A stretch of DNA of 28,579 nt from Saccoglossus kowalevskii (GCF_000003605.2 NW_003158746.1:86914-115492); one strand, 5' to 3'. Counted from the first letter of the stretch, positions 9,501-17,805 are shown. The notes: generated from the letters alone by a model not told the origin. Translations and numbers: made by a program.

Positions 9501-10353
9501 CCTTGAAAGTAGTTTGGCTTCATGGACGGCATCAACGGTTTCATCAGGTGCTAACTCACCTACAGCAATTTCTTTTAAAACTTTACTATAAAGAAAGAAA
9601 TAACAACCTTGTTAACAGCCACAGAAATATCTTGGTGGTAGTAAAAAACAGCAGCAATCAGTTGAACAACTGACTGGACATTCCTACTAAAGAATTGACA
9701 CTGGTGTGCTATCAGTAACCTAGCAATAGGAGAACACCAGACTCATCTACCTCTTCATCATCAAATGCTAACAACACTTGGGCACATTTGGAGGCTTGAA
9801 TGGTATTCTAAATGCTCTCTTTCATGGGTAATGATGGTCGTGTGATGGCGATGACCTGATGCAGGGGTTGAAATAGCAGTCTATTGTTTCTAGCTTTACT
9901 TTACAATGAGCAATTATAACTGAATGCTCATCTTCACTTTCTTCACAGAGTGACCCACCACTACTCAACCCATCTATCTCTGAATATCTATTCCCACTAA
10001 GAACCCAATTTTATTACATGTCTACAGTCTACAGTTTGGTTGGCAGGCTCCTAAATTTCCGTAGCAGGGAACAAGTCTGGCTTCCAAATTTAACATCCTA
10101 TATCTACCACTATAATAACTAAATAATCCAAGAAATCAACCAAACGCCCAAATCTACTGGACATATACCACATATACCACATAATAAATACTCACAGTTC
10201 TTCATCACCTTTCTTGGTTTTCAAATCAAAAACCAGGAAGGCGGTTCCAAAATTCCCACTGCCAAGTTTTTTCTCAACTCTGTATCTATTGGCCAATACT
10301 CGATGATCACTCTTGTCTTCTTTCGGCTTCTTGATTCCTCGTGACGGCGGCAT
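392..10353 (-). CDS. NEK11: NEK11-like NIMA-related Ser/Thr kinase, whole gene model (10 exons, 3' end unsure)
   Basis: Exons, in transcript order: 10353-10196, 9585-9420, 8795-8677, 7634-7443, 6741-6592, 6203-6125, 5283-5078, 3497-3392, 2719-2491, 529-392. Every junction has an AG acceptor and GT donor, and phase is kept throughout (1543 nt, 514 codons). The protein has a glycine loop LGSGNFGT (about residues 30-37), a VLKEI lysine near 57, HRDLKTRN (catalytic Asp about 154), DFG (about 171-173) and TGTPYYMSPE (about 189-198). A coiled-coil-like segment with LTPKEQLIMRKLQDADEKAK follows in exon 7. That segment, plus KVLKEI-VGEL and VDYMH, is what I recall of vertebrate NEK11. NEK11 acts in the G2/M DNA-damage checkpoint (family knowledge). 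The C-terminal half beyond exon 8 does not resemble vertebrate NEK11, and the 3' end may lie outside the window. Confidence 0.88.
1278..1603. mobile_element. PIF/Harbinger-like MITE with TTA target duplication
   Basis: The ends are exact 14-bp inverted repeats, TCCTCGGGGGCGGA at 1278-1291 and its complement at 1590-1603. They are flanked by direct TTA at 1275-1277 and 1604-1606. A 3-bp TWA duplication is the mark of PIF/Harbinger transposition (family knowledge). The 326-bp element is richer in G+C than the intron around it, has no long ORF and contains an inner CACCGCC/GGCGGTG hairpin near 1550-1577. It is non-autonomous. Confidence 0.65.
2034..2205. mobile_element. Possible diverged copy of the CTGTAAA MITE family
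   Basis: It starts CTGTAAAATACT and repeats phrases also seen in the element at 4713-4920 (TTTTCACTGA, TTTCAGCG, AAATTAAAA). No clean right end or target duplication is visible, so this is a weak call. Confidence 0.3.
2213..2336. repeat. 124-bp unit with 13-bp inverted ends
   Basis: GTCGTCACCTGCG (2213-2225) faces CGCAGCTGACGAC (2324-2336), 12 of 13 bases complementary. The interior is CpG-rich (GACGCATGCGCGC) against AT-rich surroundings. It could be a small MITE; no target duplication is clear. Confidence 0.35.
2491..2719 (-). CDS. NEK11: NEK11 exon 9, six tandem GT-x-x-Y decapeptide-like repeats
   Basis: Acceptor GATAACAG|GCTGCTGG, donor CAGAAG|GTAGGT; 229 nt, entered in phase 0 and left in phase 1. 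Gly-Thr (once Gly-Gln) recurs at about residues 400, 411, 421, 431, 441 and 451, each usually followed by an aromatic Tyr and acidic residues: GTVIYHDE, GTLVYHGE, GTYYEPED, GTMLYERED, GTVYQTRVD, GQVVYHDD. A run of five Asp ends the series. The DNA repeats GGTAC about every 30-33 bases. This is absent from vertebrate NEK11 as I recall it, and recalls the GTM-type linkers of Hippo kinases MST1/2. Membership of the NEK11 transcript rests on phase and position. Confidence 0.72.
2720..3391. other. Intron between exons 8 and 9
   Basis: AT-rich intron. Its last part includes the tandem-like phrase CAGTGAGGTCCTAGGGAATCAGT / GGGTCCTAGTGAG around 3155-3200. I see no gene or mobile element. Confidence 0.6.
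3392..3497 (-). CDS. NEK11: NEK11 exon 8
   Basis: Acceptor TTTCACAG|AATG, donor GGGGAG|GTAACT; 106 nt, entered in phase 2 and left in phase 0. It codes a short polar segment with HTRANLAENIHRKALIQG and a Gly/Arg-rich end (WQGGRGE). I recognise no domain. The support is the splice sites, the phase fit and the position after exon 7. A 1.4-kb minisatellite lies in the intron before it. Confidence 0.7.
3640..5010. repeat. Minisatellite: 38+38+25 bp higher-order array, 101-bp period
   Basis: The basic unit is 38 bp (GTCAACCTGTCTAGGGAGTC and on to GGGATAAT). A second 38-bp variant carries GTTGAGTACCACCAGGATCAT. A shortened 25-bp unit begins GTCAGTCAAGTACTACTGGG. In the right half these alternate strictly: the 25-bp unit starts at 4196, 4297, 4398, 4499, 4600 and 4701, five exact 101-bp steps. 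The left part (3640-4080) is less regular. A transposon at 4713-4920 interrupts it. The array lies in the NEK11 intron between exons 7 and 8. Confidence 0.93.
4713..4920. mobile_element. 208-bp TA-inserting MITE (Tc1/mariner-like) inside the minisatellite
   Basis: The ends CTGTAAA and TTTACAG are inverted and flanked by TA at 4711-4712 and 4921-4922. Removing the element and one TA rejoins a normal 25-bp minisatellite unit (GTCAGTCAAG-TA-CTAC), and the next unit then starts exactly in register (4936 against 4726 plus 210). No ORF. TA duplication suits the Tc1/mariner superfamily. Confidence 0.85.
5078..5283 (-). CDS. NEK11: NEK11 exon 7 (coiled-coil linker)
   Basis: Acceptor TTTTTAG|AAAATGGCG, donor CTGAC|GTGAGT; 206 nt. 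It is rich in Glu, Gln, Lys and Arg and reads as helical coiled coil. The block LTPKEQLIMRKLQDADEKAK is very close to what I recall in vertebrate NEK11 after the kinase domain, so this exon, more than the kinase core, separates NEK11 from other NEKs. Confidence 0.9.
5284..6124. other. Intron between exons 6 and 7
   Basis: No exon seen. A CpG-containing stretch at 5490-5760 (GTCGTCGCGCCACGCATGC, AGTCACCGGTGGC) stands out from the AT-rich rest and may be an old repeat or an internal regulatory region; nothing in it decides this. Confidence 0.5.
6125..6203 (-). CDS. NEK11: NEK11 exon 6 (end of kinase domain)
   Basis: Acceptor CTTACAG|GGT, donor GGAA|GTAAGC; 79 nt. It codes VLIKEPGNRPSAAEVLNLPF and VARHME. 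The N-RPSA block is the conserved end of NEK kinase domains (helix H to I, with the invariant Arg). Confidence 0.9.
6592..6741 (-). CDS. NEK11: NEK11 exon 5 (kinase helices F-G)
   Basis: Acceptor TTACAG|GTC, donor CCAA|GTAAGA; 150 nt. It codes SIACILYELCALEHAFEG, then GVMYKIVEGKIPKIPNKYD. This continues the C-lobe after the split Trp codon (TG|G). The KIVEG-IP block is typical of NEKs. Confidence 0.9.
6742..7442. other. Intron between exons 4 and 5 with an AGCTCCGCT hairpin repeat
   Basis: Much of 6960-7190 reads like a dispersed repeat and ends in a perfect hairpin: AGCTCCGCT (7158-7166), 13-base loop, AGCGGAGCT (7180-7188). No coding exon was recognised. Confidence 0.5.
7443..7634 (-). CDS. 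NEK11: NEK11 exon 4 (catalytic loop and activation segment)
   Basis: Acceptor TTATAG|GCG, donor TGTG|GTAGGT; 192 nt. It contains HRDLKTRNIFLKNN (catalytic Asp and Asn), KIGDFGISR (metal-binding Asp), LMGTTDLASTFTGTPYYMSPE (activation loop and P+1 loop) and the YNSKSDVW helix-F motif. All key residues of an active kinase are present. Confidence 0.93.
7990..8586 (+). pseudogene. LINE ORF1 remnant: esterase-like end plus CCHC zinc knuckle
   Basis: A frame open from about 8026 to 8586 codes about 185 residues, with a stop just upstream and no credible start. The first part (CTYINNHDLM, then LFSDSVHLNRGFRRGTSKLI) resembles the last block of the SGNH esterase-like domain in CR1/L2-type LINE ORF1 proteins. 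A polar stretch follows, then a zinc knuckle CFQCGETGHIQKKC and a second, CWSCGQGGHKQKES, whose last Cys is Ser. It lies antisense in a NEK11 intron. It is a decayed 5'-truncated piece; a gag-like origin is the alternative. Confidence 0.6.
8677..8795 (-). CDS. NEK11: NEK11 exon 3 (kinase C-lobe start)
   Basis: Acceptor ACTAG|GGAGG, donor GCAG|GTTAGA; 119 nt, entered in phase 0 and left in phase 2. It codes GGDLDVRITKAKKEGKSF, then NQIMDWFVQLALAVDYMHS, the helix D and helix E region before the catalytic loop. A LINE ORF1 remnant on the other strand ends about 90 bp away in the next intron. Confidence 0.9.
8876..9195 (+). mobile_element. tRNA-derived SINE
   Basis: The head looks like a tRNA gene: a box A-like TGGCATACTGG near 8889, an anticodon arm region GCATCAGACTCATGATCGG with CAT in the loop, and a box B-like AGCTCAAATCC near 8933 at normal spacing. 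A non-tRNA body follows to about 9195. The anticodon-arm likeness is to tRNA-Met. No clear tail or target duplication was found, so the right end is approximate. Confidence 0.55.
9420..9585 (-). CDS. NEK11: NEK11 exon 2 (kinase N-lobe)
   Basis: Acceptor TATAG|T, donor GAG|GTGAGT; 166 nt. It codes KVLKEIAVGELAPDE, then HEAKLLSRLNHPGIVRF and ends at LITEYCE. This holds the ATP-anchoring lysine, the helix-C glutamate and the hinge. The segment lines up without gaps to the vertebrate NEK11 N-lobe as I recall it. Confidence 0.9.
9586..10195. other. Intron between exons 1 and 2
   Basis: No ORF, structured repeat or RNA gene recognised; ordinary intron. Confidence 0.6.
10196..10353 (-). CDS. NEK11: NEK11 coding exon 1 (start codon, glycine loop)
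   Basis: The ATG reads from 10353. The exon codes about 52 residues: a basic N-terminus (MPPSRGIKKPKED), then NRYRVEKKLGSGNFGTAFLV, the first kinase strand and glycine loop. The donor is GAACT|GTGAG (phase 2). The acceptor TTTCAG upstream at 10510-10509 suggests this exon begins at 10508 with about 155 nt of 5' UTR, so a further noncoding exon is expected upstream. The chosen ATG puts about 22 residues before the kinase domain, usual for NEKs. Confidence 0.88.
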
Positions 10354-10508
10354 GTCGAAGCATTTATTTTCCCCACCAATTTAAATAATTGATGCTCCTC
10401 AAAATGTACTTAATCAATTACAGTTGATCAACGTCTTAACAATAACAGTATTTAGTAGTAGTGACCGAATAAATTAAAGATTAGTTTCAATCACATCACT
10501 TGGTTTGT

Positions 10509-12907
10509 CTGAAATGAGAGCACAAATATAACAAAGTTTTAGTTACTTCATGTAGTTAATTATAGAAAATAAACAAATTTAACCTAGTTTGACATAGTTA
10601 TGCAGGTTACTCTACTGTAAATGGTGTCAACTTGACTGAACCAAAAATTTTGATATATTAGGCGCTACAATTTAATACCCCGGTATAGGGTATATACAAG
10701 ATTCAGTGATGTGGCGCTGACACATCAACTGCAAAAATATATTTGCCTGACAATGTATGTCTTGTCCTATGACAATTACAAAATATTTGAGTACTCGACA
10801 AGTGTGAGATTTTGCTTTTTTTACAGCAAGAATATATTGTATACTAGTATGTCCTTTTCATTGCATAGTACCAATATGGCCTAGCTATTTTCGTTTGGCA
10901 AGAATATACTAGGACAGTACCATATACAACTTTGTCGGCGTATATTGTTTTTAGCATGTGGTTCTAATTATGGATGATTTTCACCTTTTTTATGCATGAG
11001 GTGATGCTAAAACACGTTCTTTAAAAGCATGAATGTTACATTAATATGAATGTCTTACATTTTATTTTTTAGGTACGCAGTATTATTTGTCATACAATGC
11101 TTCAAAAAACGATTTTTTTTTAATATGAGCAAGTAATAAAATGATAATTGTGGCGCAATTTAATGACGCTAATTAAGTGTTGTACATGGCACAAGTAAGT
11201 CTGATTATTTCTATAGACATTATAATATAATGAAGTATATTACATTCAATTATTTCATAGTGTAGATGTTAAAATTACAGTTTATTGTACATTTGTAATG
11301 ATAAATCAGGCCATAAGTTAAGTACTTTTAACAAATTCTAATTAGTCTGTTTCTAAGCATGTAGCTATGAGAATACATTTATATATGCTTACAAAATAGT
11401 ATGAAATGGTAAAATGGAAATGAGTGTTTCTAATACAGATACAGATCTGCCAAATCCTGTTTTTCACTTTTGAAAAGAAAACGTCATCATATACGAGGTC
11501 ATCAAAGGAGCGTTGAAGTTTTGAAGACTATCAAATTAGCTTTGTCAGAAATCAAGGTGCAGAAATTTGTAATGGAGTTTCGTAGTAGGTATGTGGGCTG
11601 CGGCAAGTAGTGTTTTCCTGGCACTCGCATCATGGGCTGCTGTATTCACTGGACACAAGCTATGTCCAGAAAGGTTGGGCAGCTCAGATTGCAAGTTGCC
11701 TATAATGCGAACGGCAATACTTATGGCTACATCTGACTATCGCTACCTTAATGATCTATCAGATTATTAAGATATTCAACTTATTGACAGCGCTATCACT
11801 AGAAGAGACAGGACAGATGCATTCTAAAAGTGTGCACCTCTAACTCATCTTGAACTGAAATCCAACCCACATACATACATACAATGTATAACCAAATTAT
11901 TTTTATACTAAATATAAATTAAAGATTTTGATGGAAAGACATGTGTGTATAATCTAAAGGGACATCCATGTATTATTCGGGCCAAACAAAATACAGGTGG
12001 TTCCAATAATGCACTGCACTCAAATATTTTTAAATTTGTTTTTCTTTCAGCAGACATTATTTACATTAAGATTACAGTAAAGTCTTCCTAATTTGTCCAA
12101 AATCAGTAATGATGAATAAATTAAGTTTCATTGAGATCTTGGGTAATTTTGAATAATTTCTTTATGTTTGCCCAAAAGAAGGCAATTATTTTTGTTTTAA
12201 TTGGTTTCTGGTATTTCTAACAGTACAACGTTGTTCAAGTGTTGGTATGAACAATAAGAGAGGGGCGCGGATTACATTACATTCTTTGTATAATAGGTGT
12301 ATGGACAGGCAACAACTTGTCGCAATCATCAGGGTCCCAGTGGTAGCCCTGCAAGTGTATGATCCTTTCCCCACAGCACTGCACCATAATATGGTGCCAA
12401 GACTAAGAGAAAAATGTTATACCCTACCATTATACACGAGGTCGAAGTAACATAATTAATTCAGTGTAGATTATATTTTTATGACATGGAACACTGGATC
12501 TACATGTACCTGCACTTCGCAAAAGCGGGGAGACTGGTGAATGAGATAACGTCACGACAATTGAAGACATGAAACATGTAGGGGAGCTTGCAAGTTCTTG
12601 ACGCTGTATCACATTTATAATCGTAACGCCCATCACGGTTACTAAAAATTAGAACCGTGCTTCCATGCAAAAATGTATTAGTCTGTTCGCATTTGGATAA
12701 CATAACAATACGTATGTCGAGACGAGTGTTCGACAACGTTTCAACTTAATTAAGAAATTAAGGAAACTGTAGCATGCGGTTTTATATCATACAACGTTAT
12801 ATAGAAACACAACAACACAAACAACAACAACAACACCAACAACAGAACTACATAACATTAAAAAGTAACAAGTGTCTATATACTAAGAGTGCAAACCGTC
12901 AACAAAC
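10509..12907. other. First intron in the NEK11 5' UTR (inferred)
   Basis: AT-rich, with no recognised gene. A short coding-like piece at 11580-11840 on the plus strand (reading MRTAILMATSDYRYLNDLSD before stops) may be an old transposon scrap. The intron call depends on the proposed acceptor at 10509 and donor at 12907. Confidence 0.4.
12806..12845. repeat. Imperfect (AAC)n microsatellite
   Basis: A run of AAC/ACA triplets with a few changes. Confidence 0.8.
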
Positions 12908-13340
12908 CTTAGGCGGCCATCTTGTGATGTCAAGTTAATGACTTCAGTGGACCTTCTCAGCTGCTGCTGCCAACCGCCGTCACTCGGTGTTATGTAGCTC
13001 ACAGGCGCTGTCAATCATATGAACAAACTATGTGCTATGTTATTTGTTTAGTGTGAGACCTGTAATGAAAAACTAATCTCAATCAGACACCACCAAACTT
13101 TTCAACAGCGTACTAGGTCACCGTAATACGCAAAGCACCATGGGAACATGTACACTAACTGATCTGGGCATGCGCCATTGAAGAAACGAAAACGAGGCAA
13201 AAGGAACTTCCCCCTAATAATTGTTTCTTACGCAAGCGACGTTGCAAAAAAACAATTGTACCACGTACAGTTCCTCTTCTTCGTGTTTTACACTAGACAG
13301 GTCACGGATTGAGGCGTGTGCGCAAATTATTTGTTCGCAG
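12908..13340. promoter_or_regulatory. Shared promoter region between NEK11 and ASTE1
   Basis: This is about 430 bp between a minus-strand donor AAG|GTTTGT (12908/12907, proposed NEK11 exon) and a plus-strand donor CGCAG|GTAAGA (13340/13341, proposed ASTE1 exon). It is richer in CpG than its surroundings. It holds CAAGATGGCCGCC (reverse of 12912-12924), close to the YY1 site AAGATGGCGGC, and GGGCATGCGCC (13166-13176), close to the NRF1 palindrome. Both are common in animal two-way promoters (established knowledge). No TATA box stands out. Start sites cannot be placed. Confidence 0.5.
13280..13340 (+). other. ASTE1: Proposed noncoding first exon of ASTE1 (donor end fixed, start unknown)
   Basis: The sequence ends at a consensus donor TTCGCAG|GTAAGA (13341). 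The CDS exon of ASTE1 begins after an acceptor at 15450, so an upstream 5' UTR exon is required, and this is the best donor seen in the promoter-like region. The left limit is a guess. Confidence 0.4.
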
Positions 13341-14050
13341 GTAAGACGGAGAAACAAATTGGCGTGTTGCAACAAATGTTATTTATTCACAGGGACTTGA
13401 CGATCTAAGTATGGCTGGTATTAGCAGAAGAACAAAATGCTTGCAGCTCTCACGTGGGTGTATTATGAGTGGTAGGCGAATGTACCGGCGACTGACTAAC
13501 TATGCCGAACCTACTTTAGGTCATTATTTATTATCCAAGAAACGTTCCGAACGCATGTACAATGAATGTGTCAGCAGAAATCAAATTTGACTGGACATAG
13601 AAAAAATCGAACCATATTGTAATTTTGTATAATAGTGTATTGTATTTGAAAAAGTTCTTCCCCATAGATTATTAAATGAAATAATTAAGGTACCATTAAC
13701 ACAGATTATGAGATTTCTAACATTTGCCATATCCATTACCAAAATAAGCCATCACAAACAGGTCTTTTCACACATCTTGTGTGCTTGTTATTTATTTCAT
13801 TATTTCTTTCATACCGTTCTTCTTTGGAATGCGTGAGTGTTTCTGAATAAATAAAATAATCGCATTCAATTAGTTTAAAGACAATTTCCAGTATTCTAAT
13901 ACAACGAACAAACAAACAAGTCATTCACAGCCAAGTCAGCTAGCTACACACATCAAGCTCCATGTTGCACACAACCCCCCCCCCCCCAATAACTTACTGA
14001 ATCAACCAATACTTTTTTGTACACATGCAGTAGTGGGGAACTATATTTAA

Positions 14051-14168
14051 GCAATAACCCCCTGCCGAAGTCTGGTATACCACGAGATATTGCACAATTC
14101 ACGACATATATGGAGTGAATTGTGCAATATCAAGTGGTATACCCAACTTCGGGGGGGGGGGGGTTGCT
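14051..14168. mobile_element. Foldback (hairpin) MITE-like element
   Basis: Two arms of about 53 bp pair almost fully around a 12-bp centre: TGCACAATTCAC (14091-14102) against GTGAATTGTGCA, GGTATACCAC against GTGGTATACC, and GCAATAACCCCC against a G-run then TTGCTAT. Mismatches are few, and the G-run (about 14 G) has expanded on one side. No coding capacity. The superfamily is not clear. Confidence 0.65.
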
Positions 14169-15037
14169 ATTATATTATACCAGTATATTGACAATTCAAT
14201 AAAACTAGTAAAAAAGAGTTTACTTGCATCTACTATAAGATCATGATTATGGCCCTTGAACATGAATATTTATAAGAAAAGTATGTAGTTGTACACTGGT
14301 TGCATCCAAAAATTACATACGCAACACAGTTCAAATTGAATACAAACTATTTTTTAATCCGTGTGAAAATGAAAACGTATCCACAGTGAATAGAGCAGTA
14401 TAAACACAAAAATTAGCATAACAAAAGATGACCTTTTACTGACTGCGTCAACGCCATTTGAAATACAGGGTCGTGTACAATTTGGATCATTAAAAAAACA
14501 GTGGTTTAGGTTTGTGTGGCAAACGACAATCACCCAACGACCAACGCTCACAACTTGGATCCTGCCATTAACAAAAATATTATGATTATATAATTTTTCA
14601 GATGTTTTTGATTCGGTATTTTTTAAAAATATTTTTTCAGAATTCAACCACTATATTTCCCTAAAAATCAAATACTACCAGTTTTATGTAATTTCATATT
14701 AAACCTGTAGTCAATTCATGTTCCAGGGTCATTTGGCTTAGCACAAATAATGCAAAGTACATATCAAAATATTATATTATTATATTCATTCACACTTCTG
14801 TTTAAATATTTCAATTACATTCCTGGGCTAGAAATGCACTCCATAGAACTTGCATGTAGATGTGAGGTGCATGACAAAATCGACAACAATTCTTATATAT
14901 TTCAAAGAACAAAACCGGTGATATACTATTTTGACACATAAGCAAAGCAAAACATGGTAATATTTTTAATTCTGTGTCTTGATATCATTACTGAGTATTT
15001 ATGGAACAGACGACAAACTAGCCTGACAAGTTGGCGT

Positions 15038-15140
15038 NNNNNNNNNNNNNNNNNNNNNNNNNNNNNNNNNNNNNNNNNNNNNNNNNNNNNNNNNNNNNNN
15101 NNNNNNNNNNNNNNNNNNNNNNNNNNNNNNNNNNNNNNNN
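15038..15140. other. Assembly gap (103 N)
   Basis: Run of N inside the inferred ASTE1 5' UTR intron; the true length is unknown. Confidence 0.99.
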
Positions 15141-15486
15141 GAATTCTCAAAAAATTACAATAATAGTAACTGGATTTAAAACAATAAGTTGTATTATTAC
15201 TTGTGTCAGGCTTCCCTGATCAGTTGAAAATATTCAGAGAATGACTCATTTGCATAATCATTCACAATTGACTGATTACTGTGTATTATACTTTTCATTT
15301 ACATTTCATTTACAACGATGCAAATTATGCAGCTTTCGAAAATCGTGCAGTGTATTTTTCAGTATGTTTCAAAAGCTACAAGTTTCCATGAATCTGCATC
15401 TATGACTAAACATGTACACATATATACTAGTAAATATTTTTCTATTCCAGATTGAATGGAGACAGATAACAATATTTCACACCAAG

Positions 15487-17805
15487 ATGGGCGTTCTTGG
15501 TCTCACTTCCTTCATCGACAATAATCGCCAACTATTGCAGTCTCACAATCTTCATGATACACAGGTAGTTATTGATGGCCATGGCGTTGTACACTGGCTT
15601 TACTTTCAAAACAAGATTGACTTCCGCCATGGTGGCAACTACAGAGACTTTCAAGAGCTGTGTTACAGATTCTTCAAGTCATTTAAGTTATGCAAGGTTC
15701 AGCCTTATATCCTCTTTGATGGTGCATATGACCTGAATGATCGGAAACTTGCAACTGTTAAAAGTCGTGCCAAACAACAAGTTCAGCGTGCACTTAATAT
15801 CATTAAAGGTGGTGGAGATAAAATCTTACCTCTGTTTGCCTTTGAAGTTTTTCTAAAAGTCCTCAAGAAGCTTGACATTCCTTATATTTATTGTGATTTT
15901 GAAGCTGATAATGAGATTGTTGCTCTGGCCAACTCATGGAGATGTCCAGTTATTGGACAGGATAGTGATTTTTATGTGTTTGATATCAGAGCAGGTTATA
16001 TACCTCTTAATTATCTTTGGTGGAAGAATCCCTGTCCATTGTATGAAGAAAGCGACATCTTACCTACAGATGAGTATCCAGTCTTAGGAGGAAAGACTCG
16101 CAAACTTGGGAGTTACTGTTTGAAGACTGAAATGTATAGGTTGTCAAAATTCTGTTCACACTTCAGTGTAAATGAGGATATGGTTCCCCTGATGGCAAGT
16201 TTACTTGGAAATGACTACATAGCACCAGAAATGTTCAATGATTTCTTTTGCCAGGTAAAACTTCCAGGACAGTGCTTGCGACGTGTTTCCAAAAGACATA
16301 TACATATTAAGGGAACTATTAACTGGTTATCCAAGTATGAATCAGTAAGTAGTGCTATTACAGATGTACTGAAATGTACAAGGAAAGCATCACGTAGAGA
16401 CATACAAGCAAATCTTGAAGCCTCCATGGAGATGTACAATCTAGAAATGGGGTCAAAATTTGTTAATTATTTTGAGAGAAATCATCTTGATTCAAGTGTC
16501 TTGGAGATTTATGAAGGCCCCACATTACCAGGCTGGTGTGTGGCTTTATTCAGGCAAGGTCGATTACCTTCATTTTGTGTGAATGTCATGTCACAAAAAA
16601 GGTATTTCACCTATGATATGTTAGAAGATGTAGACGAGCCAAGTTGTCACAATTCTTCTTGCATGATTAGAAGACTTCTATATGGCATTCTTCTGAAAAG
16701 TGTGAAAGATATTGAAGGACAGGATTCATGCCTGAATACCCAAGCTCGAGCAGGAGTAGAATGGCAGGATGGAACAACTCAAACTCAGACTCCACTCAAA
16801 TCAAAACCCCTGTGTCAACATGCATTTAATAAGCCACTTTTTGTTGAAGAATTTACCAGATACAAGTCATCTTTGAAACAATGTTTCATTGAAGCATTGG
16901 GCTCACTTCCTCTCTATGGAGAGCTACCTACACTCTTCGACATACCATCTCTAACCCCATCGAAGAAGAAAAGTCTTCTGGATGAAGTTCTTGGTACTCA
17001 AGCAGCCAAACTTGATGCAGTTCCAAAGGAACTTCAATTTCCCATTTGTGTTTCTATATACTGGATTACAATGGCAGAACCCAAGGTTCATCTTCACCAT
17101 TTCCAAGGACTGCTACTGTGTTTTCTCAGGTGGTACTTTATGGATATTTTCAGCACTGAACAAACTAAAGGGGTAGATGATTCCGGTTCTGAGGCTTGTG
17201 ACAAAGCAATACAAGATGCACCAACAGTTCATGAGAAAACAAGCACAAGAAAAGATGCTGATGAAAGGAAGAACATTCCACTGAAGCAGTTACTTCTATC
17301 AGCTTATAGGCAGTATGAAAATGTGTCAAAGCAGTCTTATTTGGACCTAAATGCACTTCAAGCATGTGCACAATGGCAAAGCTGTATGAAGTATTCAATG
17401 TTTGTAAACTCGCTGCTTGGTGAGATATATCCTACCCCTGACATCTGCAAACTTTTCCATGGCAGTCTGGTACATAGTATGAGCACAACAGTGAAGGCAT
17501 TGAAGAAAGCTGACCCTACTGAGTGGCTGCAGAGCAAATTGTTTGCAGACATCCCAAAGGTATTAGAAATGTATATAGAATTGAACCACACTGTCATGTC
17601 AGTGGTTCCTTCAAGTGCGTTCCACCAGACAAAATCTAAGAAGCATTTAGCTAAATCTTTCATAGCAGAGAACACTGATTTACCTTCTCAAGAAGAGTGT
17701 AACAATGAACCAACTATTGAATTTTGTTCAAATCCACTTCTGTCATATGAAGTGACATGTGATGTGCAGAATCGGTTTGCTGGATTAATGGAACCTGATG
17801 ATTAG
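15487..17805 (+). CDS. ASTE1: Protein asteroid homolog 1, XPG/FEN1-family nuclease
   Basis: The whole 772-residue protein is in one exon. The acceptor TCTATTCCAG is at 15450 and the ATG at 15487, chosen because it gives the family start MGVLGLTSFI; the same frame runs upstream only into intron. The XPG N-region has VVIDGHG (Asp30) and LFDGAYD (Asp78). The internal region has FEADNEI (Glu139, Asp141), GQDSDF (Asp159, Asp161) and LLGNDY (Asp243). These match the metal-binding acids of FEN1-type nucleases. The C-terminal half keeps vertebrate ASTE1 blocks as I recall them: LHHFQGLLL, QWQSC, LFHGSLVH, NRFAGLM. Human ASTE1 is shorter (about 679). It is reported as a structure-specific endonuclease working with shieldin in double-strand break repair (family knowledge). 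Confidence 0.93.
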   Translation: MGVLGLTSFIDNNRQLLQSHNLHDTQVVIDGHGVVHWLYFQNKIDFRHGGNYRDFQELCYRFFKSFKLCKVQPYILFDGAYDLNDRKLATVKSRAKQQVQRALNIIKGGGDKILPLFAFEVFLKVLKKLDIPYIYCDFEADNEIVALANSWRCPVIGQDSDFYVFDIRAGYIPLNYLWWKNPCPLYEESDILPTDEYPVLGGKTRKLGSYCLKTEMYRLSKFCSHFSVNEDMVPLMASLLGNDYIAPEMFNDFFCQVKLPGQCLRRVSKRHIHIKGTINWLSKYESVSSAITDVLKCTRKASRRDIQANLEASMEMYNLEMGSKFVNYFERNHLDSSVLEIYEGPTLPGWCVALFRQGRLPSFCVNVMSQKRYFTYDMLEDVDEPSCHNSSCMIRRLLYGILLKSVKDIEGQDSCLNTQARAGVEWQDGTTQTQTPLKSKPLCQHAFNKPLFVEEFTRYKSSLKQCFIEALGSLPLYGELPTLFDIPSLTPSKKKSLLDEVLGTQAAKLDAVPKELQFPICVSIYWITMAEPKVHLHHFQGLLLCFLRWYFMDIFSTEQTKGVDDSGSEACDKAIQDAPTVHEKTSTRKDADERKNIPLKQLLLSAYRQYENVSKQSYLDLNALQACAQWQSCMKYSMFVNSLLGEIYPTPDICKLFHGSLVHSMSTTVKALKKADPTEWLQSKLFADIPKVLEMYIELNHTVMSVVPSSAFHQTKSKKHLAKSFIAENTDLPSQEECNNEPTIEFCSNPLLSYEVTCDVQNRFAGLMEPDD

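Larger units (their letters stand above)
13341..15450 (+). other. ASTE1 5' UTR intron, with gap
   Basis: AT-rich. It contains a C-run at about 13974-13987, a foldback element (14051-14168) and an assembly gap of 103 N. No coding exon seen. The acceptor is TTTTTCTATTCCAG at 15450. Confidence 0.55.

Noticed and set aside
12186-12736. Small ORFs on both strands near 12.2-12.7 kb
   Set aside because: No domain, no splice context, and they overlap each other in several frames.
17358-17675. Minus-strand ORFs inside ASTE1
   Set aside because: Antisense shadows of a well-supported CDS.
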